A stretch of 64,000 nucleotides of DNA from Colidextribacter sp. OB.20 (GCF_009911595.1 NZ_QWKG01000001.1:62001-126000), one strand, 5' to 3'. Positions 51,369 through 60,014 are shown, counted from the first letter of the stretch. Numbers and translations are program-made. Notes: generated from the sequence alone by a model not told the origin.

Positions 51369-52432
51369 AGCTTTTCAAAAAAACCTGGTTTGCCTGGCTG
51401 CTCACCGCCGTGATGATCGCGGCGGCCGTGGGAATCGGACAGGTCAAGGGGGGACAGCCTGAGCCGTTGCCCTCCGGCAGCGCCGCCCTGGACGAGAGCC
51501 TGCCTGTTGAGGGCTATACCGACTATATTCTGGACGAGACGGGAACCCTGTCCTCCCAGCAGGAGCGGCAGCTCAGCCTGTACAACGCCAACTGGGCCCA
51601 GCGGTATGACAGCATTATCGCCGTGGCGGTCAAGGAGTCGGTATCCGGCAGTATTGACGACTACGCCTATACCCTCGGCGCAGAGATCAGCCTGTCCGGC
51701 TCCGATGCCATCCTGGTGATCGACGCCTCCGCCAAGGACGCCTATCTGGCCGCCAGTCCGGACTACCCCCTGACGGACAGCCAGATCTCCACCTACACAA
51801 ACAGGGCTCTCAAGCCGTATGTTGAGAGCGGAAAATACGGCGAGGGCGTCATCAACCTGTTTCTGGAGCTGAATCAGTTCTATGTGGACAACTACGGCCT
51901 GGGCTATCTGGACAACAGCGGCTCCTATACCCCGGGCTACTCCTCCGGCGGAGACACCTTTATCGGCGTTGTCATGCTGGTCTTTATCCTGATTGCCATC
52001 GTCCTGGTCATCAATGCCATTGATCAGTCCCGCTACAACGTCTACCGGCAGCGTTACTACGGCGTAGTCAATCCCCCGGTGATGTTCCGGCCCATCTTCT
52101 TCTGGCACGGGCCGGGCACCTCCTGGTACCGCAGGCACTGGCGTCAGCCTCCTCCTCCCCCGCCCCGTCCTCCCAGAGGGCCGGGCGGACCCGGTCCTGG
52201 AAACGGCGGGGGCTTCTCCGGCTTCAACGGCCCCAGAGGGGGCGGCTTCTCCGGCAGCGGCTCCTCCCGGGGCGGAGGGTTCTCCGGCGGCCGGGGAGGC
52301 GGCTTCGGCAGTGGCCGGGGCGGAGGCTTCTCCGGGGGCGGCTTCTCCCGAGGCGGCGGGTTTTCTGGCGGCCGGGGAGGCGGCTTCTCCGGAGGGGGAG
52401 GCTCCCGGGGCGGAGGCTTCGGCCGTCGATAA
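51365..52432 (+). CDS. TPM-domain membrane protein with glycine-rich tail
   Basis: 355 residues. An N-terminal signal/anchor is followed by a TPM domain (GYTDYILDETGTLSSQQERQL, SGSDAILVIDASAKDAYLAAS), a second membrane segment (GVVMLVFILIAIVLVINAI) and a long Gly/Arg/Ser/Phe-rich tail of GGGFSGG-like units. TPM proteins act in membrane protein quality control or photosystem repair elsewhere; here the role is unknown. Confidence 0.85.
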   Translation: MKLFKKTWFAWLLTAVMIAAAVGIGQVKGGQPEPLPSGSAALDESLPVEGYTDYILDETGTLSSQQERQLSLYNANWAQRYDSIIAVAVKESVSGSIDDYAYTLGAEISLSGSDAILVIDASAKDAYLAASPDYPLTDSQISTYTNRALKPYVESGKYGEGVINLFLELNQFYVDNYGLGYLDNSGSYTPGYSSGGDTFIGVVMLVFILIAIVLVINAIDQSRYNVYRQRYYGVVNPPVMFRPIFFWHGPGTSWYRRHWRQPPPPPPRPPRGPGGPGPGNGGGFSGFNGPRGGGFSGSGSSRGGGFSGGRGGGFGSGRGGGFSGGGFSRGGGFSGGRGGGFSGGGGSRGGGFGRR

Positions 52433-52435
52433 CAG

Positions 52436-52462
52436 AAATAATCCCCCGCCGGGGGATTATTT
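52436..52462 (+). terminator. Intrinsic terminator after the TPM gene
   Basis: 12-bp stem AAATAATCCCCC and complement with a 3-nt loop, then TTATATTT. Confidence 0.88.
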
Positions 52463-52534
52463 TTATATTTCCTTGAAAAGGCGCAAAAAATATGCTATTC
52501 TCTTAATATCCAATCCGGTTTAGGGGGGAAAATC

Positions 52535-53725
52535 ATGGAGCCTGTCACGATGCAGGTCAATATGCTGGGCGGCTTCTCCATCCGCCGGGAGGACAGCGAG
52601 GTCACGGTCAGCGCCCGCTCCCGCAAGCTCTGCCTGCTGCTGGCCTGCCTGATCCGTGAGCGGGACCGCACCGTCTCATACCGTGAGCTGTCCGACCTGC
52701 TGTGGGAGGACCAGTCCTCCGATCCCTCCACCTTTAACTCCCTGAAGGCCATCCTTCACCGGGCCCGGAACCTCCTGGACGAGCTGTGGCCAGAGGGGGG
52801 CCGGGCGCTGATCCTCAGCCGGGAGGGCGGCTGCCAGTGGGACCCGGACCTGCCCCTCACTGTGGATGTGGAGGAGTTCCTCGGCCTGTGCCACACCCTC
52901 CGCGGCGTTCAGGATGAGGACCGCCGGCTGGCTTTAGGGCTGCAGGCTCTGGCCCTGTATCGGGGGGATTATCTCCCCGCCCTGGCTCAGCACCCCTGGG
53001 CCGCCTCTCAGCGGGAGACGCTCCTCCGCCTCTATCTGGACACGGCGCTGGACACTCTGCCTCTGCTGGCCGGACAGGAGCGCTGGCAGGAGGCGGCGGA
53101 GCTGTCCGGCACCGCCTTCGCTCTGGAGCCCTGCCAGGAGGAGCTGTGCCGCGCCCATATGGACGCCCTGTTCCACCTGAACCGCCGGCAGGAGGCCGCC
53201 CAGGTCTATGAGGACTTTCAGGAGCGTCTGCTGGCCTGCCGGGGAACGCTGCCCTCAGACGGGCTGCGGGAGCTCTATCGCCGGGTCCAGCGCAGCAGCA
53301 GCTCCCGGTCTATCTCTCCCGTCGTCCTGCTGGAACGGCTCCAGGAGCTTCCGCAGCCGGGGGCGCTCATCTGTGAATTTGATTTCTTCCGCATCATCTG
53401 TCACTCCACGGCCCGGGCTGCGGGCCGCAGCGGCGGCCTGGTCCACATCGGCCTGCTCTCCGTCATAGGCGAGGGAGACAGCACCCTGTCTCAAAGCAGC
53501 CTGAAGCGGGTCATGGACAACCTGGGAGATATCATCCTTGTCCACCTGCGCCGGGGAGACGCCGCCGCCCGGTGCAGCTCCTCCCAGTATGTTCTGCTGC
53601 TCCCCCAGGCCTCCTATGAGAACAGCCGGATGGTCTGCACCCGGATCACCCGGGCCTTCGCCCGGCAGTACCCCCATTCCCCCGCCCAGCTTCGGGTCTC
53701 CGTCCAGCCCCTGCCTACCAGCTGA
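52535..53725 (+). CDS. SARP/BTAD-type transcriptional activator with degenerate GGDEF-like domain
   Basis: 396 residues. The N-terminal winged helix (QVNMLGGFSIRREDSEVTVSARSRKLCLLLACLI) and a BTAD TPR-like domain (LALYRGDYLP, AHMDALFHLNRRQEAAQVYEDF) make a SARP-type activator. Residues 270-390 resemble a GGDEF fold, with the GGDEF motif replaced (CSSSQYVLLLP), so it is unlikely to make c-di-GMP and may bind a nucleotide. SD GGGGGG before ATG. No linked cluster. Confidence 0.78.
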   Translation: MEPVTMQVNMLGGFSIRREDSEVTVSARSRKLCLLLACLIRERDRTVSYRELSDLLWEDQSSDPSTFNSLKAILHRARNLLDELWPEGGRALILSREGGCQWDPDLPLTVDVEEFLGLCHTLRGVQDEDRRLALGLQALALYRGDYLPALAQHPWAASQRETLLRLYLDTALDTLPLLAGQERWQEAAELSGTAFALEPCQEELCRAHMDALFHLNRRQEAAQVYEDFQERLLACRGTLPSDGLRELYRRVQRSSSSRSISPVVLLERLQELPQPGALICEFDFFRIICHSTARAAGRSGGLVHIGLLSVIGEGDSTLSQSSLKRVMDNLGDIILVHLRRGDAAARCSSSQYVLLLPQASYENSRMVCTRITRAFARQYPHSPAQLRVSVQPLPTS

Positions 53726-53730
53726 TGAGG

Positions 53731-53758
53731 AGGGCCCTGTGTATTCACACAGGGCCCT
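53731..53758. terminator. Bidirectional terminator
   Basis: 11-bp stem AGGGCCCTGTG and complement, between the converging SARP gene and module copy 3. Confidence 0.75.
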
Positions 53759-53762
53759 TACC

Positions 53763-53957
53763 TTACGCGATTGCTTTCACAACAGCCGCCTGCGCCAGCA
53801 CGACGGCGAATCTCCTCTCCGGCCTGGCCGCGTAAAATCCGTCCACTTTTGGGTCCTGCATGTCCTCCAGTCCGAACGTCATCAGCTTCATGGCGATCAA
53901 ACCATCTGACAGCTGACCGAAGGCCTCCTCCAGGTCGTTCAAAAGTTCCCAGTCCAT
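53763..53957 (-). CDS. Small acidic protein, module copy 3
   Basis: 64 residues from the ATG after AAGGAGG. LLNDLEEAFGQLSDGLIAMKLMTFGLEDMQD...DGFYAA aligns with the copy 2 protein; the C-terminal ends differ. An upstream in-frame ATG in hairpin 2 lacks an SD. No known family recognised. Confidence 0.65.
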   Translation of the reverse strand: MDWELLNDLEEAFGQLSDGLIAMKLMTFGLEDMQDPKVDGFYAARPERRFAVVLAQAAVVKAIA

Positions 53958-53975
53958 GTTTTCCTCCTTGATTTT

Positions 53976-54065
53976 CACCGGGAGTTGTGGCATAATGAGA
54001 TTTGCCATTCCTCCGGGTGTGGTATCAGACAACCGAGACTGCCTTGCTATGGGGCTCGGTTGTCT
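53976..54065 (-). ncRNA. Conserved double-hairpin RNA element, module copy 3
   Basis: Hairpin 1 has an 11-bp stem AGACAACCGAG/CTCGGTTGTCT (54027-54037, 54055-54065), different in sequence from copies 1 and 2 but in the same place. Hairpin 2 keeps inner stem TGGCA/TGCCA with loop AATCTCATTA and a CCGG/CCGG outer stem. The hairpin 1 change with pairing kept is covariation. Confidence 0.7.
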
Positions 54066-54244
54066 TATTTTTCTGGACTGAGCTCTTCGTCAATCTTCTC
54101 GTTGACCCACTGCGTCTTAGTTTTTCCTTGGTTTTTCAGCTTTTCTTCCAAAGCACTCAGTCGCTCCTTGGAAACCGCAACATTCAACTGTCCGATTGTC
54201 TCTCGGCGTCTGCGAAAATACTCAGCCCTGCTTTCAGGAGCCAA
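54065..54244 (-). CDS. Small ribbon-helix-helix-like regulator, module copy 3
   Basis: 59 residues from a TTG 6 nt after GGAGGTG. APESRAEYFRRRRETIGQLNVAVSKERLSALEEKLK...WVNEKIDEEL is homologous to copy 2. The TTG start mirrors the GTG of copy 2. Its promoter carries a different operator palindrome. The stop overlaps hairpin 1. Confidence 0.7.
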   Translation of the reverse strand: MAPESRAEYFRRRRETIGQLNVAVSKERLSALEEKLKNQGKTKTQWVNEKIDEELSPEK

Positions 54245-54256
54245 AACCTCACCTCC

Positions 54257-54296
54257 GTTCTAGCTACATTATATAGTGTAGCTAGAACTTTGTCAA
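54257..54296 (-). promoter_or_regulatory. Promoter with operator palindrome, module copy 3
   Basis: TTGACA and TATAAT with a 17-nt spacer on the reverse strand. A 12-nt inverted repeat GTTCTAGCTACA/TGTAGCTAGAAC overlaps the -10. Confidence 0.8.
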
Positions 54297-54315
54297 GAGC
54301 AAAATAAAACCGCCC

Positions 54316-54343
54316 TTGACAAGGCGGCGAAAGCTGGTATAAT
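54316..54343 (+). promoter_or_regulatory. Promoter of antisense RNA in type I locus C
   Basis: TTGACA and TATAAT with a 16-nt spacer ending GCGAAAGCTGG, as in toxin A and B promoters. Confidence 0.75.
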
Positions 54344-54349
54344 GGAGAC

Positions 54350-54440
54350 AAGGATGATACCGCCGCAGACGGCGGGCTCTCCGGTTAAGTTACAAAGAAG
54401 TAACCACCCGCGGTTTGGGGCCTGGGTGGTTACTTCCTTT
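54350..54440 (+). ncRNA. Convergent antitoxin RNA of type I locus C
   Basis: An RNA from the forward promoter would run through ATGATACCGCC...CTCTCCGG and the shared terminator, overlapping the 3' end of the toxin message. The toxin mRNA leader (reverse strand) begins with nearly the same sequence. The layout is as in txpA/ratA, where the two RNAs overlap at their 3' ends. Ends are estimates. Confidence 0.6.
54398..54435. terminator. Shared bidirectional terminator of type I locus C
   Basis: 12-bp stem AAGTAACCACCC and complement, 14-nt loop, CCTTTTA on the forward side. The toxin stop codon lies in the stem. Confidence 0.8.
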
Positions 54441-54522
54441 TATGATTGATGATCTGGACAACCAGACTAATGATGCCGATGATTACCAGACAAAACTGAA
54501 ACAGGTCTGAGTAAGTAAGCAT
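54430..54522 (-). CDS. Type I toxin peptide (putative holin-like toxin family)
   Basis: 30 residues. TYSDLFQFCLVIIGIISLVVQI followed by NHKRK fits the short holin-like/TxpA-type toxins: one membrane segment with a basic tail. SD GGGGGTG 6 nt before the ATG. The gene has its own promoter, and a convergent antisense RNA overlaps its end. Confidence 0.8.
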   Translation of the reverse strand: MLTYSDLFQFCLVIIGIISLVVQIINHKRK

Positions 54523-54615
54523 CAAATCACCCCCTCTCCCATTGGGAGAGGCTTGGAAGCACCCTCCCAGTCCGGAGAGTCCTGCCCGCCTGCTTTATGG
54601 CGGTATCATGCTCTG

Positions 54616-54644
54616 ATTATAGCACGCTTCGACATATTCTTCAA
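54616..54644 (-). promoter_or_regulatory. Promoter of toxin in type I locus C
   Basis: TTGAAG and TATAAT with a 17-nt spacer ending TGTCGAAGCGTGC, related to the other toxin promoters. Confidence 0.75.
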
Positions 54645-54675
54645 GGAAAAAAGCCCGGCTTGCGCTGGGCTTTTC

Positions 54676-55158
54676 TCATATCCTCTCAATCAGCGCCACC
54701 GCGTGGGCGGCCATGCCCTCGCCGGAGCCGGTGAAGCCCAGGCCCTCCTCTGTGGTGGCCTTTACGTTGACCTGTCCGGGGTCCACCCCCATCACTCGGG
54801 CCAGATTATCCCGCATGCCGGGGATATGGGGGGCCAGCTTGGGCCGCTGAGCCAGGACCGTGGCGTCCACATTGCCCACACAGTACCCCTGCTCTCTCAG
54901 CAGCCCCACCACGTGCTCCAGCAGCCTCAGGCTGTCCGCGCCGGCATAGGCGGGATCATTGTCCGGGAAATGCCGTCCGATGTCCCCCAGGCCCGCCGCC
55001 CCCAGCAGGGCGTCCATCACAGCGTGGGTGAGCACGTCGGCGTCGGAGTGCCCCAGCAGGCCTCTCTCCCAGGGGACGTCTACCCCGCCCAGGATGAGCC
55101 TCCGCCCCTCCGTCAGCCGGTGGACGTCATAGCCGTGGCCGACTCTCACTCCCTGCAT
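54676..55158 (-). CDS. ispF: 2-C-methyl-D-erythritol 2,4-cyclodiphosphate synthase
   Basis: 160 residues from the ATG after GGAGGGAG; a GTG 6 nt upstream is the alternative. Metal-binding GHGYDVH at the start, [18 protein letters not shown] and [16 protein letters not shown] are IspF motifs. It follows ispD with a 13-nt overlap. Methylerythritol phosphate pathway. Confidence 0.95.
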   Translation of the reverse strand: MQGVRVGHGYDVHRLTEGRRLILGGVDVPWERGLLGHSDADVLTHAVMDALLGAAGLGDIGRHFPDNDPAYAGADSLRLLEHVVGLLREQGYCVGNVDATVLAQRPKLAPHIPGMRDNLARVMGVDPGQVNVKATTEEGLGFTGSGEGMAAHAVALIERI

Positions 55159-55898
55159 CGCCACTCTCCCTCCTCCGCTCTGGCCCGCAGGATAGCCTCC
55201 CCCAGAACCAGGTCCAGAGGGGTGGTGATTTTGAGGTTTTCCCGGCTGCCCTGGGTGAGCGTGACCTTCATCCCCAGCCGCTCCACCGCACCGCAGTCGT
55301 CGGTGAGCAGCTCATTGTCGTCAATCGCCTTCTGGACGGCGCCTTTAATCAGGCCAGCCTCAAAGACCTGGGGGGTCTGCACCGCCCATAGCTGGGAGCG
55401 GTCCACCGTCTCCATCACCAGGCCATCCTCGCTTCGCTTGATGGTATCCGTCAGGGGGATCGCGGGAGCAGCCGCTCCGGTGAGGGCGGCCCTGGACACC
55501 GCGTCCCGGATAACCTCCTGAGTCACCAGGGGCCGGGCCCCGTCGTGGATGGCGATGAGCTCCGCCTTCGGACTGATCTCCCGCAGGCCGGCCTGGACGG
55601 AGTGGATGCGCTCCTCGCCCCCCACCACCACCTTGGTCACCTTGTCAAAAACGAAGTCCTTGCAGATGCGGCCCACCTCTACCAGCAGGTCCTCCCGGGC
55701 CACCACCACGATCTCCTCAACAACCGGGCAGTCCTGAAAGGCGTAGAGGGTGTGGACCAGCACGGGCAGCTCCCCCAGGGGGGCCAGCACCTTGTCGATC
55801 CCCCCCATCCGCCGGGCCAGGCCGGCCGACACGATGATGGCCGCGCACTTGGGCTCCCGGTCCTTTTTCCCTCTGAACAGCGACAGCAGTCCCGCCAT
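55146..55898 (-). CDS. ispD: 2-C-methyl-D-erythritol 4-phosphate cytidylyltransferase
   Basis: 250 residues from the ATG 7 nt after GGAG. A non-standard N-terminal extension of about 20 residues precedes the [20 protein letters not shown] nucleotide-binding start. [14 protein letters not shown] and QTPQVFE are IspD motifs. It couples to ispF and, by 7 nt overlap, to a hypothetical gene upstream. Confidence 0.93.
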   Translation of the reverse strand: MAGLLSLFRGKKDREPKCAAIIVSAGLARRMGGIDKVLAPLGELPVLVHTLYAFQDCPVVEEIVVVAREDLLVEVGRICKDFVFDKVTKVVVGGEERIHSVQAGLREISPKAELIAIHDGARPLVTQEVIRDAVSRAALTGAAAPAIPLTDTIKRSEDGLVMETVDRSQLWAVQTPQVFEAGLIKGAVQKAIDDNELLTDDCGAVERLGMKVTLTQGSRENLKITTPLDLVLGEAILRARAEEGEWRCRE

Positions 55899-55903
55899 GG
55901 GCC

Positions 55904-56629
55904 TCACTCCTTATCTGTCAATTTTTTCTTCCGCACCGCATCCAGGATCTTTTCCCGGAACACCAGCTCCTCGGTCCAGCCGGTGTCCTCTGAGGCGCTG
56001 GTGCATTCAAAGCACGTCCAGCCGCGGACATTCCAATTTACCATCCTGATATCATCAAAAAGCTCGTAGTCCGGGTCCATGATCTCGTGCATCTCCACCC
56101 AGCGGCCGCAGCCCTGCTCCTCCAGAGGGGCGGAGAAATCCAAAAAAACCATAGAGCCAGGACAGGCCCAGAAGCAGCCCCAAACGGCCAGCAGATCGGT
56201 CTCCGGGTCGTAAGCCGCGTTGGTCCAGATGAAGGTCTCCTCCCCTATCCGCCCATCCAGCGGCCAGGACTTTTCTGGAATGTAGTGCATCGTCTCTCCG
56301 GTCTCTACCTCCAGCACGCTGTAGCCGTACAGGTCCTCCCGGAAGATCAGGTAATGCTTCCCGTTGGCGTGGCCAACAAGGGCGCAGAACTCCCCGTCGA
56401 AGTCCAGGCTGTCCCAAGTATACACCACTTGGCCCCCGCTGTCCAGCAGCTGATGCCGTGCGGCGCGGAGCTGGTGCTGCAAATGCCCTGTATAGTAGTC
56501 GGTGCGTACCGAATATCTCCCGGGCAGCGCCTCCTCCTTCCTGGGCAGGGTGGAGCGGTATTCCTCCGAAAAGACAAAGGCGCACGCCTGCCGGTGTGCC
56601 TGATATTGAGGTGTATGGTAGACATTCAT
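55904..56629 (-). CDS. Hypothetical protein upstream of ispD
   Basis: 241 residues, no family recognised. It has repeated aromatic-rich strands (GHANGKHYLIFREDLYGYSVLEVETGE, AAYDPETDLLAVWGCFWACPGSMVFLD), suggesting a beta-propeller-like or WD-type fold. No signal peptide. The ispD coupling may be positional only. Confidence 0.65.
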   Translation of the reverse strand: MNVYHTPQYQAHRQACAFVFSEEYRSTLPRKEEALPGRYSVRTDYYTGHLQHQLRAARHQLLDSGGQVVYTWDSLDFDGEFCALVGHANGKHYLIFREDLYGYSVLEVETGETMHYIPEKSWPLDGRIGEETFIWTNAAYDPETDLLAVWGCFWACPGSMVFLDFSAPLEEQGCGRWVEMHEIMDPDYELFDDIRMVNWNVRGWTCFECTSASEDTGWTEELVFREKILDAVRKKKLTDKE

Positions 56630-56712
56630 CGCGTTTCCTCACAGTATACAAAATACGGCGGCCCTTTTATTCCCATTCGGAACAAAAAAGCCGCCCCGCA
56701 CATCTCTCCCGC

Positions 56713-57189
56713 TTATGCCAGCGCTGTGTTCAGCTGTTCCTCCGCCGACTCGTAGCTGACGCTCTTGGACAGCACCAGCTCGGACAGGAGGATCTGTTTC
56801 GCGGAGTGGAGCATCTTCCGCTCTCCTGTGGACAGGCCCCGCTTCTGATCCCGGATGGTGAGCCCCTTGATGACCCGGGCCACCTCGATCAGGTCGCCGC
56901 TCTTCATCCGCTCCATGTTTTCCCGGTATCGGTGGTTCCAATTTGCGGTCATCTCCACCTGGATATCCGGAATAGCCGCGAGAACGCGGTCCGCCTGCTC
57001 CCGGTCCACCACCGGGCGCACACCGATTTCTTTGCAGTTTTCTGTGGGAACCATCACAACCATAGACCGATTGGGCAGCGCCAGAATAAAATAATCCCGT
57101 TCCATGCCATCTACCGTCTTTTGGACGATACTGTCCACTATGCCCGCCCCATACATGGGGTGGACAACCTTATCCCCAATCTGATACAC
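56713..57189 (-). CDS. CarD-family transcription factor
   Basis: 158 residues from a GTG whose product starts YQIGDKVVHPMYGAGIV, as CarD/CdnL/YdeB proteins do; a GTG 12 nt upstream is less likely. The N-terminal half binds RNA polymerase beta, and the C-terminal half is helical (SGDLIEVARVIKGLTIRDQKRGLSTGERKMLHSAKQIL). It adjusts rRNA or stress transcription. Confidence 0.92.
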   Translation of the reverse strand: MYQIGDKVVHPMYGAGIVDSIVQKTVDGMERDYFILALPNRSMVVMVPTENCKEIGVRPVVDREQADRVLAAIPDIQVEMTANWNHRYRENMERMKSGDLIEVARVIKGLTIRDQKRGLSTGERKMLHSAKQILLSELVLSKSVSYESAEEQLNTALA

Positions 57190-57252
57190 TCTGCCCCTCA
57201 CTTTCTTCTCATGTACGCTTCTCTGTTCCGCCCTATTCTCATTCTATTCCAT

Positions 57253-57281
57253 ATTATAACAATTTTATCCTGATTTTGCAA
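57253..57281 (-). promoter_or_regulatory. Promoter of carD
   Basis: TTGCAA and TATAAT with a 17-nt spacer on the reverse strand. Confidence 0.75.
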
Positions 57282-57350
57282 GTAAAAATCGGTGAATTTT
57301 CAAGATTTTCCTTGCAAAATTTTCATTTTTATATACTTTTTATAGAGAAA

Positions 57351-57381
57351 ACGGGCCTGACTGTCAACCAGTCAGGCCCGT
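57351..57381 (-). terminator. Terminator of the cmk-plsC-ispH/rpsA operon
   Basis: 13-bp stem ACGGGCCTGACTG and complement, 5-nt loop, followed by TTTTCTC on the reverse strand. Confidence 0.88.
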
Positions 57382-57399
57382 AAGCTGTACAGATTAGAC

Positions 57400-59355
57400 T
57401 TACTGCTCCTCGGCGGGAGCATCCTCCTCGTACTCTTCGTCGGCGGGAGCCTCCAGCAGGGCGCGGATGGACAGGGAAATTTTCTTGTTCTCCATGTCCA
57501 CGTCGGTGATCTTAACGTCCACCTTGTCGCCCTCAGCCACCACGTCGCCGGGCTTCTCCACCCGGTGATCGGCCAGCTGGGAGATGTGGATCAGGCCGTC
57601 CACACCGGGGACCACCTCGGCGAAGGCGCCGAAGGTCATCAGCTTGACGACGCGCACGTTGGCAATGTCGCCCACCTGATAGGTGGTGGTAAACACAGTC
57701 CAGGGGTCCTGGCTGTGGTCCTTCATTCCCAGAGAAATCTTCTTCTTCTCCTTGTCGGCGGAGATGACATACACCTCAACAGTGTCGCCCACCTTGACCA
57801 CCTCGGAGGGGTGCTTGATGCGGCTCCAGGACAGCTCGGAGATGTGGACCATGCCGTCCACGCCGCCGATGTCCACAAAGGCGCCGTAGGAAGTCAGAGA
57901 CTTCACAGTGCCGGTGTAGCGCTTGCCGTCCTCGATCTCGGCCCAGACCTTCTCAGCGGCGGCAGCCCGCTCGGCACGGGTAACGCGGCTGATGGAGCCC
58001 ACCACCCGGCGGCGGGCCCGGTTGACCTCGGTGATGACCAGGCGGACCTTCTGCTTGAGCAGCTCGCTCATGGGAGTCTCCCGGGGCAGGCCGGTCTGAG
58101 AGGCGGGGACGAACACCCGCACGCCCTTGACAGAGACCACCACGCCGCCCTTGTTGTCCTCGGTGACGAAGCCCTCCATGACGGCCTCGTTCTCCCGGGC
58201 GGCCTCGATCTCCTCCCAGCCCTTATTGATGTCCAGACGGCGCTTGGACAGCTTAATCATGCAGTCCCGGTCGCTGACCTGGATAACCTGAGACTCGATC
58301 TTGTCACCCACCTTGACAACATCCTCAGGCTTGACATTGGGGTCGTCGCTCAGCTCGGACAGGGCAATGTAGCCGGGGTACTTGACGCCCAGCTCCACCT
58401 GGACTTCTGTGGGCGTGATTGCCACAACGGTGCCGGTGACCTTATCTCCATTATTTAAAGTTTTGATCGACTCCTCCAGCATTTCCGCAAAGGACTTTTC
58501 GATCTCCATGATTTCATCGCTCATTTTGTTATAGACCTCCTTTATTATCCACGCGGGCGTTGACGCGCCCGCCGTGATGCCGACCATATCCACTTGAGGA
58601 AGCTGGCCGAGCTCCTCCGCCCGCTCAATGAGCCGGACATCGGAACAGCATTCTCGGCAAATCTCCGCCAGCCGCCTGGTATTGGAGCTCTGCCGATCGC
58701 CCACCACCACCATTCGGCCGCATTGGGCCGCGAGCTGGCGGGCCTCCTCCTGGCGTTTGGACGTCGCTCCGCATATTGTATCAAAAAATTCCGCGTTTGT
58801 ACATAGTTTTTTTGCTTTTTTCACGCAATCTTCCCAAATTTTCTTGGTGGAGGTGGTTTGGGAAACAAAGGTAAGGGGCGAATTGATTCGGTTTTCCTCC
58901 TCATTCAGCCATTTTTCCAGCTCTTTCGCCCCGGAAAGTATCAAAGGAGCCCTGCACCACCCGGCAATCGCCACCACCTCCGGATGGCCCGCCGTGCCCA
59001 CGATGACGCATTGGCGGCCCCGCGCCTCCGCATCAGCCACAATTTTGTGGATGTGGGTGACGTTGGGACAGGTAGCGTCAAACACCGTAATTCCCCGGCG
59101 GGCGAAGTCCTGGTGGACCGCCCGGCTCTCCCCGTGGGAGCGGATGATTACCGCCCCTCCGTCGGGCACCTCCTCCGGCTGCTCCACCGTTCGGAGCCCC
59201 AGGGCGGCCAGCCGGCCGGTCACGTCCCTGTTGTGGATGAGGGAGCCCAGCATCACGCAGGGGATGCCCTGGGCCGCCTTTTCCTCCGCCAGCTCCACCG
59301 CCCGGCGCACGCCGTAGCAGAAGCCGGCGGATTGGGCCAGCACCACCCTGCTCAT
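57400..59355 (-). CDS. ispH-rpsA: IspH (HMBPP reductase) fused to ribosomal protein S1
   Basis: 651 residues. Residues 1-285 are IspH with iron-sulfur cysteines at C13 (GFCYGVRRAV), in TCPNVTHIHK and in TICGATSKRQ. Four S1 domains follow (about 305-375, 390-460, 478-545 and 563-632), then an acidic tail. The fusion is characteristic of Clostridia and joins isoprenoid synthesis with an RNA-binding translation protein. It overlaps plsC by 4 nt. Confidence 0.95.
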   Translation of the reverse strand: MSRVVLAQSAGFCYGVRRAVELAEEKAAQGIPCVMLGSLIHNRDVTGRLAALGLRTVEQPEEVPDGGAVIIRSHGESRAVHQDFARRGITVFDATCPNVTHIHKIVADAEARGRQCVIVGTAGHPEVVAIAGWCRAPLILSGAKELEKWLNEEENRINSPLTFVSQTTSTKKIWEDCVKKAKKLCTNAEFFDTICGATSKRQEEARQLAAQCGRMVVVGDRQSSNTRRLAEICRECCSDVRLIERAEELGQLPQVDMVGITAGASTPAWIIKEVYNKMSDEIMEIEKSFAEMLEESIKTLNNGDKVTGTVVAITPTEVQVELGVKYPGYIALSELSDDPNVKPEDVVKVGDKIESQVIQVSDRDCMIKLSKRRLDINKGWEEIEAARENEAVMEGFVTEDNKGGVVVSVKGVRVFVPASQTGLPRETPMSELLKQKVRLVITEVNRARRRVVGSISRVTRAERAAAAEKVWAEIEDGKRYTGTVKSLTSYGAFVDIGGVDGMVHISELSWSRIKHPSEVVKVGDTVEVYVISADKEKKKISLGMKDHSQDPWTVFTTTYQVGDIANVRVVKLMTFGAFAEVVPGVDGLIHISQLADHRVEKPGDVVAEGDKVDVKITDVDMENKKISLSIRALLEAPADEEYEEDAPAEEQ

Positions 59356-60014
59356 TCTACGCCCTCCCCCAAGGCCTGTACCCGGTCCATCAGCTCCTGG
59401 GCCATGACCTGCAGCTCATCGGCGGTGGGCTTGCGGCCCTCATACTCCGGATAATAGGGTTCCCCAATTACCACGGTATTACGCCGGAACCGCTTTTTTT
59501 TGCGCTGTATGTACACCGGCAGCAGGGGGACCCCCGTCCGGGTGGCAAAGAGGGCCGCACCCACCTTGGCCTGAACGTCCTCCCCCTCGTGGACCCGGGT
59601 ACCCTCGGGGAACATGAGCAGCTTGTCGCCCTCCTTCAGGAACTTCATGGCGGTTTTGACCGCCTTCACATCGGTGGTGTCCCGGTCCACCCCGAACACC
59701 CCCGCCTTCTCCAGAAGCCAGCCGATAAAAGGCACGCGCATGATCTGCACCTTGGCCATGGCCCGCATGGTCCACCTGTAGCCGAAGGCGAACACCACAT
59801 AGAAGGGGTCGCCGGCGGTGGTGTGGTTGGGGCAGATGACCGCCGGTCCCTCCGGGATATGCTCCCGGCCCACCGCCCGCACCGGGTGAATCAGCCGGAA
59901 GTAGGGCCAAACGACGCAGTACAGCAGGTGAAAAAACCAGTCCATCCGCTTTTTCCGCTGCTCCGGCGTCTCCTTGGCCTTTTTTTCTGACTTGACAGCT
60001 GTATCCTCGCTCAC
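59352..60014 (-). CDS. plsC: 1-acyl-sn-glycerol-3-phosphate acyltransferase
   Basis: 220 residues. The catalytic H(x4)D is in CPNHTTAGDP; FPEGTRVHEGEDVQ is the glycerol-phosphate-binding block. It makes phosphatidic acid at the membrane. It overlaps cmk by 4 nt and ispH-rpsA by 4 nt, a usual clostridial order. Confidence 0.93.
   Translation of the reverse strand: MSEDTAVKSEKKAKETPEQRKKRMDWFFHLLYCVVWPYFRLIHPVRAVGREHIPEGPAVICPNHTTAGDPFYVVFAFGYRWTMRAMAKVQIMRVPFIGWLLEKAGVFGVDRDTTDVKAVKTAMKFLKEGDKLLMFPEGTRVHEGEDVQAKVGAALFATRTGVPLLPVYIQRKKKRFRRNTVVIGEPYYPEYEGRKPTADELQVMAQELMDRVQALGEGVE

Noticed and set aside
52200-52430. Tandem repeat or minisatellite in the TPM gene
   Set aside because: The GGC-rich repetition encodes the in-frame Gly/Phe/Ser/Arg tail and is part of the protein, not a separate element.
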